Part shown: positions 1-8,826 of the stretch, one piece after another
Numbering within the stretch: position 1 is the stretch's first letter
Layout: each line of letters begins with the position of its first letter
NCBI RefSeq assembly: GCF_900109465.1
Contig: NZ_FOAZ01000005.1
Location: 328,473 to 392,472 of the forward strand
Direction: 5' to 3'
Length of the DNA stretch: 64,000 nt
DNA from: Streptacidiphilus jiangxiensis
GTDB lineage: Bacteria > Actinomycetota > Actinomycetes > Streptomycetales > Streptomycetaceae
Made by a program: the position numbers and the translations under genes
Notes under the pieces: generated by a model
The model's database searches: none
What the model was told of the DNA's origin: nothing
Seen by the model: the letters and a program-made list of their open reading frames with translations, nothing else

Positions 1-130
1 CGCGACCTGCTCCCGCGCTCGGGACCGTGCGTATTCCGCGTGCCTAACCGGCCGGTTGGCGCTTTGGTCACGAATCACCGTGCCGCGCGCCCCCTGCGCG
101 GTGTCGGTGGCCGGGCTTAGCGTCGCTGGC

Positions 131-1471
131 ATGGAAGGACGACTCACGGGGTGGGGCCGCACCGCGCCCACGACCGCCCGGCTCAGCACGCCGACGACGG
201 CCGCCGAGGCGCGTGCCGCCGTGCGCGCCGCCGACGAACGCGGCCTGCTCGCCCGCGGCCTGGGCCGTAGCTACGGCGACGCCGCACAGAACGCGGGCGG
301 CACCGTCCTGGACATGACGGCGCTCACGCGCGTGCTCGCGCTCGACCTGGAGCGGGGCCTGGTCACCTGCGAGGCGGGGGTCAGCCTGGACCGGCTGATG
401 CGCCTGCTGCTGCCCTTCGGCTGGTTCGTCCCGGTCACCCCCGGCACCCGCTACGTCACCGTCGGCGGCGCGATCGGCGCGGACATCCACGGCAAGAACC
501 ACCACGTCAGCGGCAGCTTCGGCCACCACGTCACCCGGATGCGGCTGCTGACGGCCGGCGGGGAGGAGGTCGAGCTCACCCGGGGCGAGGAGCTGTTCGA
601 CGCCACCACCGGCGGCATGGGCCTGACGGGCGTGATCCTCGATGCCACGATCGAGCTGCTGCCCGTCACCACCTCGCTGATGTCCGTCGACACCGAACGC
701 GCCACCGACCTCGACGACCTGATGCAGCGCCTGGAGTCCACCGACCACCGCTACCGCTACTCGGTCGCCTGGATCGACCTGGTCGCGCGCGGCGCCGCCA
801 CCGGCCGCGCGGTGCTGTCGCGCGGGGAGCACGCCACGCCCGACCTGCTGACCCCCAGGCAGCGCCGGGACCCGTTGGCCTTCCACCCGCGCAGCCTCCC
901 CGCGGCGCCGCGCGGCATCCCCGGCGGCCTGCTGCGCACCGGCACCGTCGGCGCGTTCAACGAGCTCTGGTTCCGCAAGGCGCCGCGCGAGCGGCGCGGC
1001 CAGCTCCAGCGGATCGGCGCCTTCTTCCACCCGCTCGACGGCGTGCCCGAGTGGAACCGCGTCTACGGGCCCAGCGGCTTCCTGCAGTACCAGTTCGTCG
1101 TCCCCTACGGGCAGGAGCCGGTGCTGCGCTCGATCGTCGAGCAGCTCAGCCGGCACGGCTGCCCGTCCTTCCTCGCCGTGCTCAAGCGCTTCGGCGAGGG
1201 CGGTCCGGGCTGGCTCTCCTTCCCGATGCCCGGCTGGACGCTCGCGCTGGACCTGCCCGCCTCCGTTCCCGGCCTCGGCCCGCTGCTGGACCGCCTCGAC
1301 GAGCAGGTGCTCGCCGCCGGCGGCCGGATCTACCTGGCCAAGGACTCCCGGATGCGCCCGCGGACGCTGACGGCGATGTACCCGCGGCTCGCCGACTTCC
1401 GGGCGCTGCGCGAGCGCATCGACCCGACCGGCGCCTTCACCTCCGACCTCGCCCGCAGGCTCGCGCTCTAG
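131..1471 (+). CDS. dprE1: DprE1-like FAD-dependent decaprenylphosphoryl-ribose oxidase
   Basis: 446 aa from the ATG at 131; an in-frame TTG at 56 would add 25 residues that do not resemble the family. The N-terminal FAD-binding half contains GLGRSYGDAAQNAGG and GGAIGADIHGKNHH. The C-terminal part contains LSFPMPGW, AKDSR and a terminal SDLARRL block, as in mycobacterial DprE1. The family oxidises decaprenylphosphoryl-ribose to the 2'-keto intermediate at the membrane; with DprE2 this gives decaprenylphosphoryl-arabinose. The partner reductase starts 15 bp downstream, so the two are probably cotranscribed. The lysine of AKDSR (residue 404, equivalent to M. tuberculosis K418) is present, but the position of M. 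tuberculosis Cys387 is Ala372 here. The physiological acceptor in this organism is unknown. Confidence 0.88.
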   Translation: MEGRLTGWGRTAPTTARLSTPTTAAEARAAVRAADERGLLARGLGRSYGDAAQNAGGTVLDMTALTRVLALDLERGLVTCEAGVSLDRLMRLLLPFGWFVPVTPGTRYVTVGGAIGADIHGKNHHVSGSFGHHVTRMRLLTAGGEEVELTRGEELFDATTGGMGLTGVILDATIELLPVTTSLMSVDTERATDLDDLMQRLESTDHRYRYSVAWIDLVARGAATGRAVLSRGEHATPDLLTPRQRRDPLAFHPRSLPAAPRGIPGGLLRTGTVGAFNELWFRKAPRERRGQLQRIGAFFHPLDGVPEWNRVYGPSGFLQYQFVVPYGQEPVLRSIVEQLSRHGCPSFLAVLKRFGEGGPGWLSFPMPGWTLALDLPASVPGLGPLLDRLDEQVLAAGGRIYLAKDSRMRPRTLTAMYPRLADFRALRERIDPTGAFTSDLARRLAL

Positions 1472-1486
1472 AAAGGCCCCTTTCTC

Positions 1487-2242
1487 ATGATGAACGCCCT
1501 GGGCGACCCCCAGACCCTGCTCGTCCTCGGCGGTTCCTCCGAGATCGGGCTGGCCACGGCCCGACGGCTGGTCAGGTCCCGGGTCGAGACCGTCCACCTC
1601 GCCGGGCGCCCCTCGCCCGCGCTGGACGCCGCCGCGGCCGAGCTGCGCGGCCTCGGCGCGCAGGTGCACGTCCACGACTTCGACGCCGCCGCTGTCGACA
1701 CCCACGAGACGGTGCTCGGCAAGATCTTCGCGGAGGGCGACATCGACGTGGCCCTGCTCGCCTTCGGCGTCCTCGGCGACCAGGAGCAGGGCGAACGCGA
1801 GCCGATGGCCGCCGCCGCGGTGGCCCAGGTCAACTACCTGGGCGCGGTCACCTCCTCGCTGGTCTGCGCGCAGGCCCTGCGCCGCCAGGGTCACGGCGCC
1901 CTGGTCGTGCTCTCCTCGGTGGCCGGCGAACGCGCCCGCCGCTCCAACTTCATCTACGGCTCCACCAAGGCCGGTCTCGACGCCTTCGCCCAGGGCCTCG
2001 GCGACGCGCTGCACGGCAGCGGCGCCCGGGTGATGGTGGTCCGCCCCGGCTTCGTCCGCACCCGGATGACGGAGGGCATGCCGGAGGCCCCCCTCGCCAC
2101 CACGGCCGACGCGGTGGCCGAGGCCGTGGTCACGGGTCTGCGCCGCGGCAGCGAGACGGTCTGGGTGCCGGGCGCGCTGCGCTACGTCATGTCCGGCCTG
2201 CGACACGTTCCGCGCGCGGTGTTCCGCAAGCTCCCCGTCTGA
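1487..2242 (+). CDS. dprE2: DprE2-like short-chain reductase
   Basis: 251 aa short-chain dehydrogenase/reductase. It has an N-terminal Rossmann motif variant GGSSEIG near residue 14, a catalytic Ser in VVLSSVAGERARR and the YGSTKAG (YxxxK) pair. The family NADH-dependently reduces the 2'-keto sugar made by DprE1 to decaprenylphosphoryl-beta-D-arabinose. It lies 15 bp after dprE1 and 19 bp before the YihY gene, on the same strand. The start ATG is preceded by an AAAGG-type ribosome binding site. Pairing with dprE1 is the main reason for the DprE2 call; alone it would be a generic SDR. Confidence 0.85.
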   Translation: MMNALGDPQTLLVLGGSSEIGLATARRLVRSRVETVHLAGRPSPALDAAAAELRGLGAQVHVHDFDAAAVDTHETVLGKIFAEGDIDVALLAFGVLGDQEQGEREPMAAAAVAQVNYLGAVTSSLVCAQALRRQGHGALVVLSSVAGERARRSNFIYGSTKAGLDAFAQGLGDALHGSGARVMVVRPGFVRTRMTEGMPEAPLATTADAVAEAVVTGLRRGSETVWVPGALRYVMSGLRHVPRAVFRKLPV

Positions 2243-2261
2243 GCGGGGTACGTTCTGGGGC

Positions 2262-3179
2262 GTGGACAAGCTCACCCGAATGCCCCTGATCGGACCGGTG
2301 GTGGCCTGGGTGACGCGTACCCGGGCCTACCGCGTCTACGAGCACTTCAACGACGTCGGCTCCAACCGCCTGGCCGGAGCGGTGACCTTCTTCGGATTCC
2401 TGGCCCTCTTCCCGCTGCTGACGGTCGCCCTGGCGGTCGCAGCGGCGATCCTGACGGACAGCAGGGTCAACGAGCTCCAGCAGAAGATCGGGGAGCAGAT
2501 CCCCGGCCTGTCCAAGCAGCTGAACCTCCACGACGTCGCGGCGAACGCGGCCACGGTGGGTCTGGTCAGCGGTGTCATCCTGCTGATCTCCGGCCTCGGC
2601 TGGGTCGACACCGCCCGTGTCTCCATCCGCACCTCCTGGTACCTGCCGATCGAGCCCGGCAACGTGGTCGTCCGCAAGGCGTGGGACACGCTCGTGCTGA
2701 TCGGCCTCGGCCTGGTCGGCGCGGTGTCGCTCGGCGCGAGCACGGCTGCGGGCTCACTCACCGGCCAGGTCGCCAAGTGGCTCGGCCTCGACCACTCGAC
2801 GGCGGGCCAGGTGACGCTGGGCATCGTGGCGTTCGCCCTCGCGGTCTGCGTGGACCTGATGGTCTTCGCCTACCTGCTGGTCGGCCTGCCGCGGATCTTC
2901 GGCCAGCCGCGGAAGGTGGTCCTGCAGGCCGCGCTGCTGGGCGCGGTCGGCTTCGAGATCCTGAAGCAGGCCCTGGCCGCATACGTCGCGGGGGTCGCGA
3001 CGAAGAGCGTCTACGGGGCGTTCGGCACGCCGATCGCGCTGCTGCTGTGGATCAACTTCATGTGCCGCTGGCTGCTGTACTGCGTCGCCTGGACGGCGAC
3101 GTGGGACCCGGCAGCAGCGAAGTCCCGCGCGCGGGACCGGGCACGGGAGACGCTGGAGAAGGTCGACGAGGACCTGTAG
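2262..3179 (+). CDS. YihY/BrkB family membrane protein
   Basis: 305 aa polytopic protein with about six hydrophobic segments and the family-typical N-terminal stretch NRLAGAVTFFGFLALFPLL. The family was once wrongly called ribonuclease BN; its transport or envelope role is still unclear. The GTG start has TACGTT seven bases upstream, so a leaderless transcript is possible, but readthrough from dprE2 19 bp upstream is equally likely. It ends in a charged tail. A long hairpin follows, facing the convergent carboxypeptidase gene. Confidence 0.85.
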   Translation: MDKLTRMPLIGPVVAWVTRTRAYRVYEHFNDVGSNRLAGAVTFFGFLALFPLLTVALAVAAAILTDSRVNELQQKIGEQIPGLSKQLNLHDVAANAATVGLVSGVILLISGLGWVDTARVSIRTSWYLPIEPGNVVVRKAWDTLVLIGLGLVGAVSLGASTAAGSLTGQVAKWLGLDHSTAGQVTLGIVAFALAVCVDLMVFAYLLVGLPRIFGQPRKVVLQAALLGAVGFEILKQALAAYVAGVATKSVYGAFGTPIALLLWINFMCRWLLYCVAWTATWDPAAAKSRARDRARETLEKVDEDL

Positions 3180-3192
3180 GTGCACCACCTCC

Positions 3193-3294
3193 AGGGGGCG
3201 AGGAACCGCCCGAGCAACCACCGACGGGCGGATGGTGCTCAACGCGCAGGGCCATCCGCACGGGCTGGTTTCCCGCCCAGTTCCTCGCGCCCCT
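3193..3294. repeat. Intergenic long hairpin (ggggcgaggaac family), bidirectional terminator
   Basis: The outer arms agggggcgaggaac and gttcctcgcgcccct are complementary with small defects, and the inner part also folds (ccatccgc against gcggatgg). It lies between two convergent genes, and its right edge touches the stop codon of the carboxypeptidase gene. It belongs to the repeat family also seen at 20454, 28531, 40390, 52743 and 59787. Confidence 0.75.
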
Positions 3295-4534
3295 ATGGGC
3301 GCCTGCGGCGCCGTCGCCGGACCAGGGCGCCCGCCGTGCCGGCGACGAGTGCGGCTGCCACGCCCGCCGCCGCGTACGTCGTCGTGGACGACCCCGCCGG
3401 CTTGGAGGACGCCGCAGGCCAGGTGCCGGCCGAGGCGCCGCCGGGCTTGGCCGGGGCGGAGGGGCGGGTGGCGTCCGTGGACGTGGACTTCGTCGCGTCG
3501 AGGGTGCCGAGCGGTTGCGTGTGGCCGTCGGCCGCGAAGCCCCAGTCGAGCAGGGCGCGGGCCTCGTGGTAGACCTCGGCGTAGGCGTGGTTCTGCGGGT
3601 TCATCACGGTGACCAGCAGGGTGCGACCGTCCCGGTGGGCGGCCTCGATCACGGTGTTGCCCGCATTCGTGGTGTAGCCGTTCTTGACGCCGAGCAGGCC
3701 CGCGTAGCGGCCGCCGACCCCGTCGAACCCGGTGAGCAGGCGGTTGGTGTTGTCGATCTCGAAGGGCTTGCCCTTCGTGCTCGGGCCGCCGGGGAACTTC
3801 GCGATGGCGGTCCCGCAGTCCTTGGCGAAGACGGGGTTCTTCAGGCCGTCGCGGGCGAACAGGGTCAGGTCGTACGCCGAGGAGACCTGGCCGGGCATGT
3901 CGTAGCCGTCGGGGGTGACGACGTGCGTGTCCTTCGCGCCGAGTGCGTCCGCGCGCGCCTGCATCTGCTGGACCGTCGCGGCGACACCGCCGTTCATCGC
4001 GGCGAGCACGTGCACCGCGTCGTTGCCGGAGCGCAGGAAGACGCCGAGCCACAGGTCCGCGACGGAGTACGTCTGACCGGGCATCACCCCGACCTCGCTG
4101 CTGCCCGCGCCCATGCCGTCGAAGTCCGACTCGACGACCTTGTGCGTCGTGTCCTGCGGGAACTTGGGCAGCACCGTGTCCGCGAAGAGCGTCTTCAGCG
4201 TGCTGGCCGGAGGCAGCGCCCAGTGCGGGTTCTGCGCGGCGAGGACCTCGCCCGTGTCGGCGTCCGAGACGATCCACGACAGGGCGGAGAGCCCGCCCGG
4301 CAGCGCCGGCGCGCCCGCACCCGTCTGCGGGCCGGGGCGGCCGAGCGCGTCGCCGCCGACGGTCGACATCTGCGCGGGCGGTTGTCTGACGGGGCTGCCG
4401 CTCGGGCTCGGGGCGTGCCCCGCCCCGGCCAGTGAGAGCACAACCCCAGCCGCCGCCGCAGTGGCGAGCGTTCCCCGTACCGTCCGGCTGTCGCGGACAC
4501 GATCACGTAGCTGCACGGGCTCGACCGTACCCAA
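3293..4534 (-). CDS. D-alanyl-D-alanine carboxypeptidase (S11, PBP5-like)
   Basis: 413 aa penicillin-binding serine peptidase that would trim pentapeptide side chains of peptidoglycan outside the membrane. The three active-site motifs are visible: STLK at 111-114, SGN at 169-171, and KNG at 284-286 in place of the commoner KTG. An N-terminal hydrophobic stretch (about 21-38) follows an Arg-rich start. The C-terminus is a Pro/Ala linker, one hydrophobic segment (about 386-405) and a run of arginines, the usual membrane anchor of actinomycete DacC-type proteins. It converges with the YihY gene. Confidence 0.9.
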   Translation of the reverse strand: MGTVEPVQLRDRVRDSRTVRGTLATAAAAGVVLSLAGAGHAPSPSGSPVRQPPAQMSTVGGDALGRPGPQTGAGAPALPGGLSALSWIVSDADTGEVLAAQNPHWALPPASTLKTLFADTVLPKFPQDTTHKVVESDFDGMGAGSSEVGVMPGQTYSVADLWLGVFLRSGNDAVHVLAAMNGGVAATVQQMQARADALGAKDTHVVTPDGYDMPGQVSSAYDLTLFARDGLKNPVFAKDCGTAIAKFPGGPSTKGKPFEIDNTNRLLTGFDGVGGRYAGLLGVKNGYTTNAGNTVIEAAHRDGRTLLVTVMNPQNHAYAEVYHEARALLDWGFAADGHTQPLGTLDATKSTSTDATRPSAPAKPGGASAGTWPAASSKPAGSSTTTYAAAGVAAALVAGTAGALVRRRRRRRP

Positions 4535-4611
4535 TCCATTCTCGGTCCGGTCCTAAAAGCAGACAGGACCCCTCGTCCGGGTGCGGCCGGACGGCCGACC
4601 ATACTGACCTT

Positions 4612-4893
4612 ATGAGACTGAGCCGACGCGCTTCCTGGTTCCTGACGGCCTTCGGCGTCTGGTCGATCTGGATCTGGGTGACGTTCTTCAAGAATTTGTG
4701 GGCCGACCACGAGGGCCTCGCCTTCACCCACGGCGACCACGGCAAGCCGACCGCCTACTTCTGGATCCACGCGCTGCTCGCGCTGAGCTCCCTCGTGCTC
4801 GGCGTCGTCGTCGGCTCGCTCGGCGTGCGCAGCCTGCGCGCCACCCGCAAGATCACCAAACCGGTGGAGGCCGCCGCGGGCGGTGATCTATAA
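4612..4893 (+). CDS. Small two-TM membrane protein (SCO4848-like)
   Basis: 93 aa from the ATG at 4612. Two hydrophobic segments (about 8-26 and 50-70) flank a short charged extracellular loop rich in His and Asp. I recall conserved actinomycete membrane proteins of this size next to the carboxypeptidase gene in Streptomyces; no function is known to me. It is divergent from the carboxypeptidase gene. There is no clear ribosome binding site, and CATACT lies six bases before the ATG, so a leaderless start is possible. Confidence 0.75.
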   Translation: MRLSRRASWFLTAFGVWSIWIWVTFFKNLWADHEGLAFTHGDHGKPTAYFWIHALLALSSLVLGVVVGSLGVRSLRATRKITKPVEAAAGGDL

Positions 4894-4940
4894 AGGCTCC
4901 ACACATCCACCCCAACGGTGGATCACCTGCTTGGAGCACC

Positions 4941-5717
4941 ATGCGCATTCGCATAGCCGCGCCCGCTGTCGTGGGCGCGCTCGCCCTGGCCGCCGTCGCT
5001 GCCCCTGGCACCGCCTTCGCGGCGAGTTCGCCGGTGGTCAAGGTCTCCGCCTCGGCCGCGTCGTTCACCATCGGGCTGACCAACCCGTACACCTTCCAGG
5101 TCACCGTCAGCGCCTCCACGCTCAAGGGCATCAAGAGCATCAAGGCGGAGCCCTGGACGGCTGCGGGCAATCCGGCGTTCCACGGTCCGAACGCCGCGGC
5201 CGTCGCCCAGGAGAGCCTCGACCTCAAGACGCTCCGCCGGACGGCCACCTCGCTGACGGTCGGTTACACCGAGCACGACAGCTCCGCCACGAACCGTCCG
5301 CCGAACGCGATCGCGGGCACCTGGGAGCTCGCCGTCCTGGTCACCACCAAGGACGGCCGCACCGTCTTCGAGCCCCGCGCCGCGCACTTCACCGTCAAGC
5401 GGGCCGACGTGCTCTCCGCCAAGCCGTCCGCGGCCACCGTCCGCAAGGGCGCCGCACTGACCGTCAAGGGTCAGCTGAACCGCGCCGACTGGAACAAGGG
5501 CGTCTGGGCCGGCAACGGCGGCCAGTGGGTCCAGGTCCAGTTCCGCAAGGCGGGCACCAGCACCTGGGTGACCGTGGCCGTCGCGAAGACCGCCGCCAAT
5601 GGCTCCGTCAGCGCCTCCGTGCGTGACTACGCCTCCGGCAGCTGGCGCCTCGCCTACAACGGCAACGCGGTCAGCAGCGCCGCAGTCTCCGGCGCGGCCG
5701 GCGTGACCGTCAAGTAG
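4941..5717 (+). CDS. Secreted protein of unknown function
   Basis: 258 aa with a clear Sec signal peptide (MRIRIAAPAVVGALALAAVA, then an AFA-A cleavage site near residue 28). The rest is Ala/Val/Thr-rich with an alternating pattern typical of beta-sandwich folds and no Cys. The second half looks like an Ig-like domain (ATVRKGAALTVKGQL and following). I recognise no catalytic motif. A perfect hairpin follows. Probably an exported wall or matrix protein; no function is assigned. Confidence 0.75.
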   Translation: MRIRIAAPAVVGALALAAVAAPGTAFAASSPVVKVSASAASFTIGLTNPYTFQVTVSASTLKGIKSIKAEPWTAAGNPAFHGPNAAAVAQESLDLKTLRRTATSLTVGYTEHDSSATNRPPNAIAGTWELAVLVTTKDGRTVFEPRAAHFTVKRADVLSAKPSAATVRKGAALTVKGQLNRADWNKGVWAGNGGQWVQVQFRKAGTSTWVTVAVAKTAANGSVSASVRDYASGSWRLAYNGNAVSSAAVSGAAGVTVK

Positions 5718-5724
5718 CGCCCGA

Positions 5725-5769
5725 ACGACGTGAGGCCCGGCCCCCTTCAGGGGCCGGGCCTCACGTCGT
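5725..5769. terminator. Perfect 20-bp-stem bidirectional terminator
   Basis: ACGACGTGAGGCCCGGCCCC and its exact complement flank a 5-base loop (cttca). It lies between the secreted protein gene (plus) and sdhB (minus), eight bases after one stop and 13 before the other. Confidence 0.85.
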
Positions 5770-5782
5770 CAGCGGATCAGGC

Positions 5783-6565
5783 TCAGTAGCGACGCGTGAT
5801 CAGCGCGCGCTTCACTTCCTGGATCGCCTTGGTGACCTCGATGCCACGCGGGCACGCGTCGGTGCAGTTGAAGGTGGTGCGGCAGCGCCACACGCCCTCG
5901 CGGTCGTTCAGGATCTCCAGCCGCTGCTCCGCGCCCTCGTCACGCGAGTCGAAGATGAAGCGGTGGGCGTTCACGATCGCGGCCGGACCGAAGTACTGGC
6001 CGTCGTTCCAGAACACCGGGCAGGAGGAGGTGCAGGCGGCGCAGAGGATGCACTTGGTGGTGTCCTCGAAGCGCTGGACGTCCTCCTCCGACTGGATCCG
6101 CTCACGCGTCGGCGCGTTGCCCTTGGTGATCAGGAAGGGCATCACGTCGCGGTACGCCTGGAAGAACGGGTCCATGTCCACGACCAGGTCCTTCAGGACG
6201 GTCATGCCCTTGATGGCCTCGATCGTGATCGGCTTCTCGGGGTTCACGTCCTTGATGAGGGTCTTGCAGGCAAGACGGTTCTTGCCGTTGATCCGCATCG
6301 CGTCGGAGCCGCAGACGCCGTGGGCGCAGGAGCGACGGTAGGTGAGCGTGCCGTCCTGCTCCCACTTGACCCGGTTGATCGCGTCGAGGACGCGCTCCTT
6401 CGGGTCCACCGTGAGCTGGTAGTCGACCCACACCGCGTCCGGGTGCTCCTCCGGGTTGAACCGGCGGATCCGGAGCGTGACGGTGATCAGCTCGACCTTG
6501 CCCGACTCGGCGGCGTCCAGCGCGGCGGAGTGCGGGTTGGCTTCGTCGATGGTGGGGGTGCTCAT
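5783..6565 (-). CDS. sdhB: Succinate dehydrogenase iron-sulfur subunit
   Basis: 260 aa. It carries electrons from SdhA FAD to the quinone site through three clusters. Ligands seen: [2Fe-2S] C80, C85, D88 and C100 (Asp in the third position, as in several bacterial SdhB); then CILCAACTSSCP (172-183) and C228, C234 and C238 for the [4Fe-4S] and [3Fe-4S] clusters. Last gene of sdhC-sdhD-sdhA-sdhB; its start codon abuts the sdhA stop. Confidence 0.97.
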   Translation of the reverse strand: MSTPTIDEANPHSAALDAAESGKVELITVTLRIRRFNPEEHPDAVWVDYQLTVDPKERVLDAINRVKWEQDGTLTYRRSCAHGVCGSDAMRINGKNRLACKTLIKDVNPEKPITIEAIKGMTVLKDLVVDMDPFFQAYRDVMPFLITKGNAPTRERIQSEEDVQRFEDTTKCILCAACTSSCPVFWNDGQYFGPAAIVNAHRFIFDSRDEGAEQRLEILNDREGVWRCRTTFNCTDACPRGIEVTKAIQEVKRALITRRY

Positions 6566-8319
6566 CAGTACTTACGCTCCATCGGCTGGTAGCGGGTGAC
6601 CACGACCGGCTTGTAGTCCAGACGCACACTGGTGTCGCCGTTCGCGTCGACCTCGCGGTACGCCATGGTGTGGCGCATGAAGTTGACGTCGTCGCGGGTC
6701 GGGAAGTCCTCGCGGAAGTGACCGCCGCGCGACTCCTTGCGGGCGAGCGCGGAGACCGCGGTCACCTCGGCCAGGTCGAGCAGGTTGCCCAGCTCGACGG
6801 CCTCCAGCAGGTCGGTGTTGTAGCGCTTGCCCTTGTCCATCACCGAGATGTTCTTGTAGCGCTCCTTCAGCTCGGCGATGTCGGCCACCGCCTGCTTCAG
6901 GGTCTCCTCGGTGCGGTACACGGACACGTTGGTGTCCATGGACTGCTGCAGCGCCTCACGGATCTCGCCGACGCGCTCGGTGCCGTTCGAGGTGCGGATG
7001 GTCTCCAGCATCTCGACGACCTTGGCGGCCGGGTTCTCCGGGAGCTCGACGAACTCGGCGGTCTCGGCGTACTTCGCGGCGGCGATGCCGGCGCGGCGGC
7101 CGAAGACGTTGATGTCGAGCAGCGAGTTGGTGCCCAGGCGGTTGGCGCCGTGGACGGACACGCAGGCGACCTCACCGGCGGCGTACAGGCCCGGGACAAC
7201 GGTCGTGTTGTCGAGGAGGACCTCGGACTCGTTGTTGGTCGGGATGCCGCCCATGGCGTAGTGCGCGGTGGGCTGGATCGGGATCGGGTCCGTGTAGGGC
7301 TCGATGCCGAGGTAGGTGCGCGCGAACTCGGTGATGTCCGGCAGCTTGGCGTCCAGCTGCTCCGGCGGCAGGTGGGTGAGGTCCAGGTAGACGTGGTCGC
7401 CGTTGAGGCCACAGCCACGGCCGGCCCGGATCTCCGAGTAGATCGCGCGGGAGACGACGTCACGGGACGCGAGGTCCTTCATGACCGGCGCGTAGCGCTC
7501 CATGAAGCGCTCGCCGTCCTTGTTGCGCAGGATGCCGCCCTCGCCGCGGGCGCCCTCGGTGAGCAGGATGCCCATGCGCCAGATGCCCGTCGGGTGGAAC
7601 TGGAAGAACTCCATGTCCTCCAGCGGCAGGCCACGGCGGTACGCGGCGGCCTGGCCGTCACCGGTCAGGGTGTGCGCGTTGGAGGTCACCTTGAAGAACT
7701 TGCCGTTGCCGCCCGAGGCGAAGATGACCGACTTCGCCTGGAAGACGTGCACCTCGCCGGTGGCCAGCTCGTAGGAGACGACGCCGGAGACCTTCTTGAC
7801 GCCGTCGACCTCGACCAGCAGCAGGTCCAGGACGTAGAACTCGTTGAAGAACTCCACGCCCTCCTTGACGCAGTTCTGGTACAGCGTCTGGAGGATCATG
7901 TGGCCGGTGCGGTCCGCGGCGTAGCAGGAGCGGCGGACCGCCGCCTCGCCGTGGTTGCGGGTGTGGCCGCCGAAGCGGCGCTGGTCGATCTTGCCCTCGG
8001 GGGTCCGGTTGAAGGGCAGACCCATCTTCTCCAGGTCGAGGACGGCGTCGATCGCCTCCTTGGCCAGGATCTCGGCGGCGTCCTGGTCGACCAGGTAGTC
8101 ACCGCCCTTGACGGTGTCGAAGGTGTGCCACTCCCAGTTGTCGTCCTCGACGTTGGCCAGGGCGGCGGCCATGCCGCCCTGGGCCGCGCCGGTGTGGGAG
8201 CGGGTCGGGTAGAGCTTGGTCAGGACCGCGGTGCGGCTGCGCTTGGTGGCCTCGACGGCCGCACGCATGCCCGCGCCGCCGGCGCCGACGATGACGGTGT
8301 CGTACTGGTGAATCTTCAT
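6565..8319 (-). CDS. sdhA: Succinate dehydrogenase flavoprotein subunit
   Basis: 584 aa. N-terminal FAD-binding GAGGAGMRAA (about 12-21), the flavinylation segment SHTGAAQGGMAAAL with the His that carries covalent FAD, HPTGI, and the active-site region RGEGGILRNKDGERFM. HYAMGGIPTN matches the substrate-binding part of the family. It oxidises succinate to fumarate on the cytoplasmic side. Full length, third gene of the sdhCDAB operon. Confidence 0.97.
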   Translation of the reverse strand: MKIHQYDTVIVGAGGAGMRAAVEATKRSRTAVLTKLYPTRSHTGAAQGGMAAALANVEDDNWEWHTFDTVKGGDYLVDQDAAEILAKEAIDAVLDLEKMGLPFNRTPEGKIDQRRFGGHTRNHGEAAVRRSCYAADRTGHMILQTLYQNCVKEGVEFFNEFYVLDLLLVEVDGVKKVSGVVSYELATGEVHVFQAKSVIFASGGNGKFFKVTSNAHTLTGDGQAAAYRRGLPLEDMEFFQFHPTGIWRMGILLTEGARGEGGILRNKDGERFMERYAPVMKDLASRDVVSRAIYSEIRAGRGCGLNGDHVYLDLTHLPPEQLDAKLPDITEFARTYLGIEPYTDPIPIQPTAHYAMGGIPTNNESEVLLDNTTVVPGLYAAGEVACVSVHGANRLGTNSLLDINVFGRRAGIAAAKYAETAEFVELPENPAAKVVEMLETIRTSNGTERVGEIREALQQSMDTNVSVYRTEETLKQAVADIAELKERYKNISVMDKGKRYNTDLLEAVELGNLLDLAEVTAVSALARKESRGGHFREDFPTRDDVNFMRHTMAYREVDANGDTSVRLDYKPVVVTRYQPMERKY

Positions 8320-8347
8320 GTCTGTGTCGCTGCCTCGTCCGTCCGCG

Positions 8348-8818
8348 TCAGCTGATGTTCGGGTCGAAGGTGAAGATCACCAGGGTGCCCAGCAGCACGG
8401 TGAAGACCGTGGCGACCACCAGCAGGACCTTCAGCCAGAAGCGGGTGTTCGCGCGCTCGGCGTAGTCGTTGATGACCGTGCGCATGCCGTTGGCGCCGTG
8501 GAGCATCGCCAGCCACAGCATGAGCAGGTCCCAGCCCTGCCAGAACGGCGAGGCCCAGCGGCCGGCCACGAACGCGAAGGAGATCTTCGTGACACCGCCG
8601 TCCAGCACCAGCTGGATGATCAGGTGGCCCAGCACCAGGAAGACCAGCACGATGCCGGACAGGCGCATGAACAGCCACGCCAGCATCTCGAAGTTGGTCC
8701 GGCTGCGACGGCCGGCCGTGGTCTTGGTGCGCTTGCGCGGCGGCTCGATCAGGAAGGCCGTCGGGTCGGCGGGCGTCGTGTCGGTCAACTCGACGTTGCC
8801 GATGGAGTCGGTAGCCAT
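8348..8818 (-). CDS. sdhD: Succinate dehydrogenase hydrophobic membrane anchor
   Basis: 156 aa from the ATG at 8818 (MATDSIGNVELTD); longer in-frame readings run back through sdhC and are artefacts. After a charged cytoplasmic start (KRTKTTAGRRSR) there are three hydrophobic segments. LWLAMLHGANGMRTVINDYAE matches the anchor-subunit region that holds the haem/quinone His. It starts 8 bp after the sdhC stop. Confidence 0.92.
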   Translation of the reverse strand: MATDSIGNVELTDTTPADPTAFLIEPPRKRTKTTAGRRSRTNFEMLAWLFMRLSGIVLVFLVLGHLIIQLVLDGGVTKISFAFVAGRWASPFWQGWDLLMLWLAMLHGANGMRTVINDYAERANTRFWLKVLLVVATVFTVLLGTLVIFTFDPNIS

Positions 8819-8826
8819 CTCTCGCC

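Noticed and set aside
56-130. N-terminal extension of the DprE1-like protein from TTG 56
   Set aside because: The 25 extra residues look unlike the family and the ATG at 131 gives the usual start.
68-2275. Long antisense open frames over the DprE genes and many other loci
   Set aside because: They are frame shadows caused by very high GC: Arg/Gly/Ala/Pro-rich, with no domain, covering well-supported genes.
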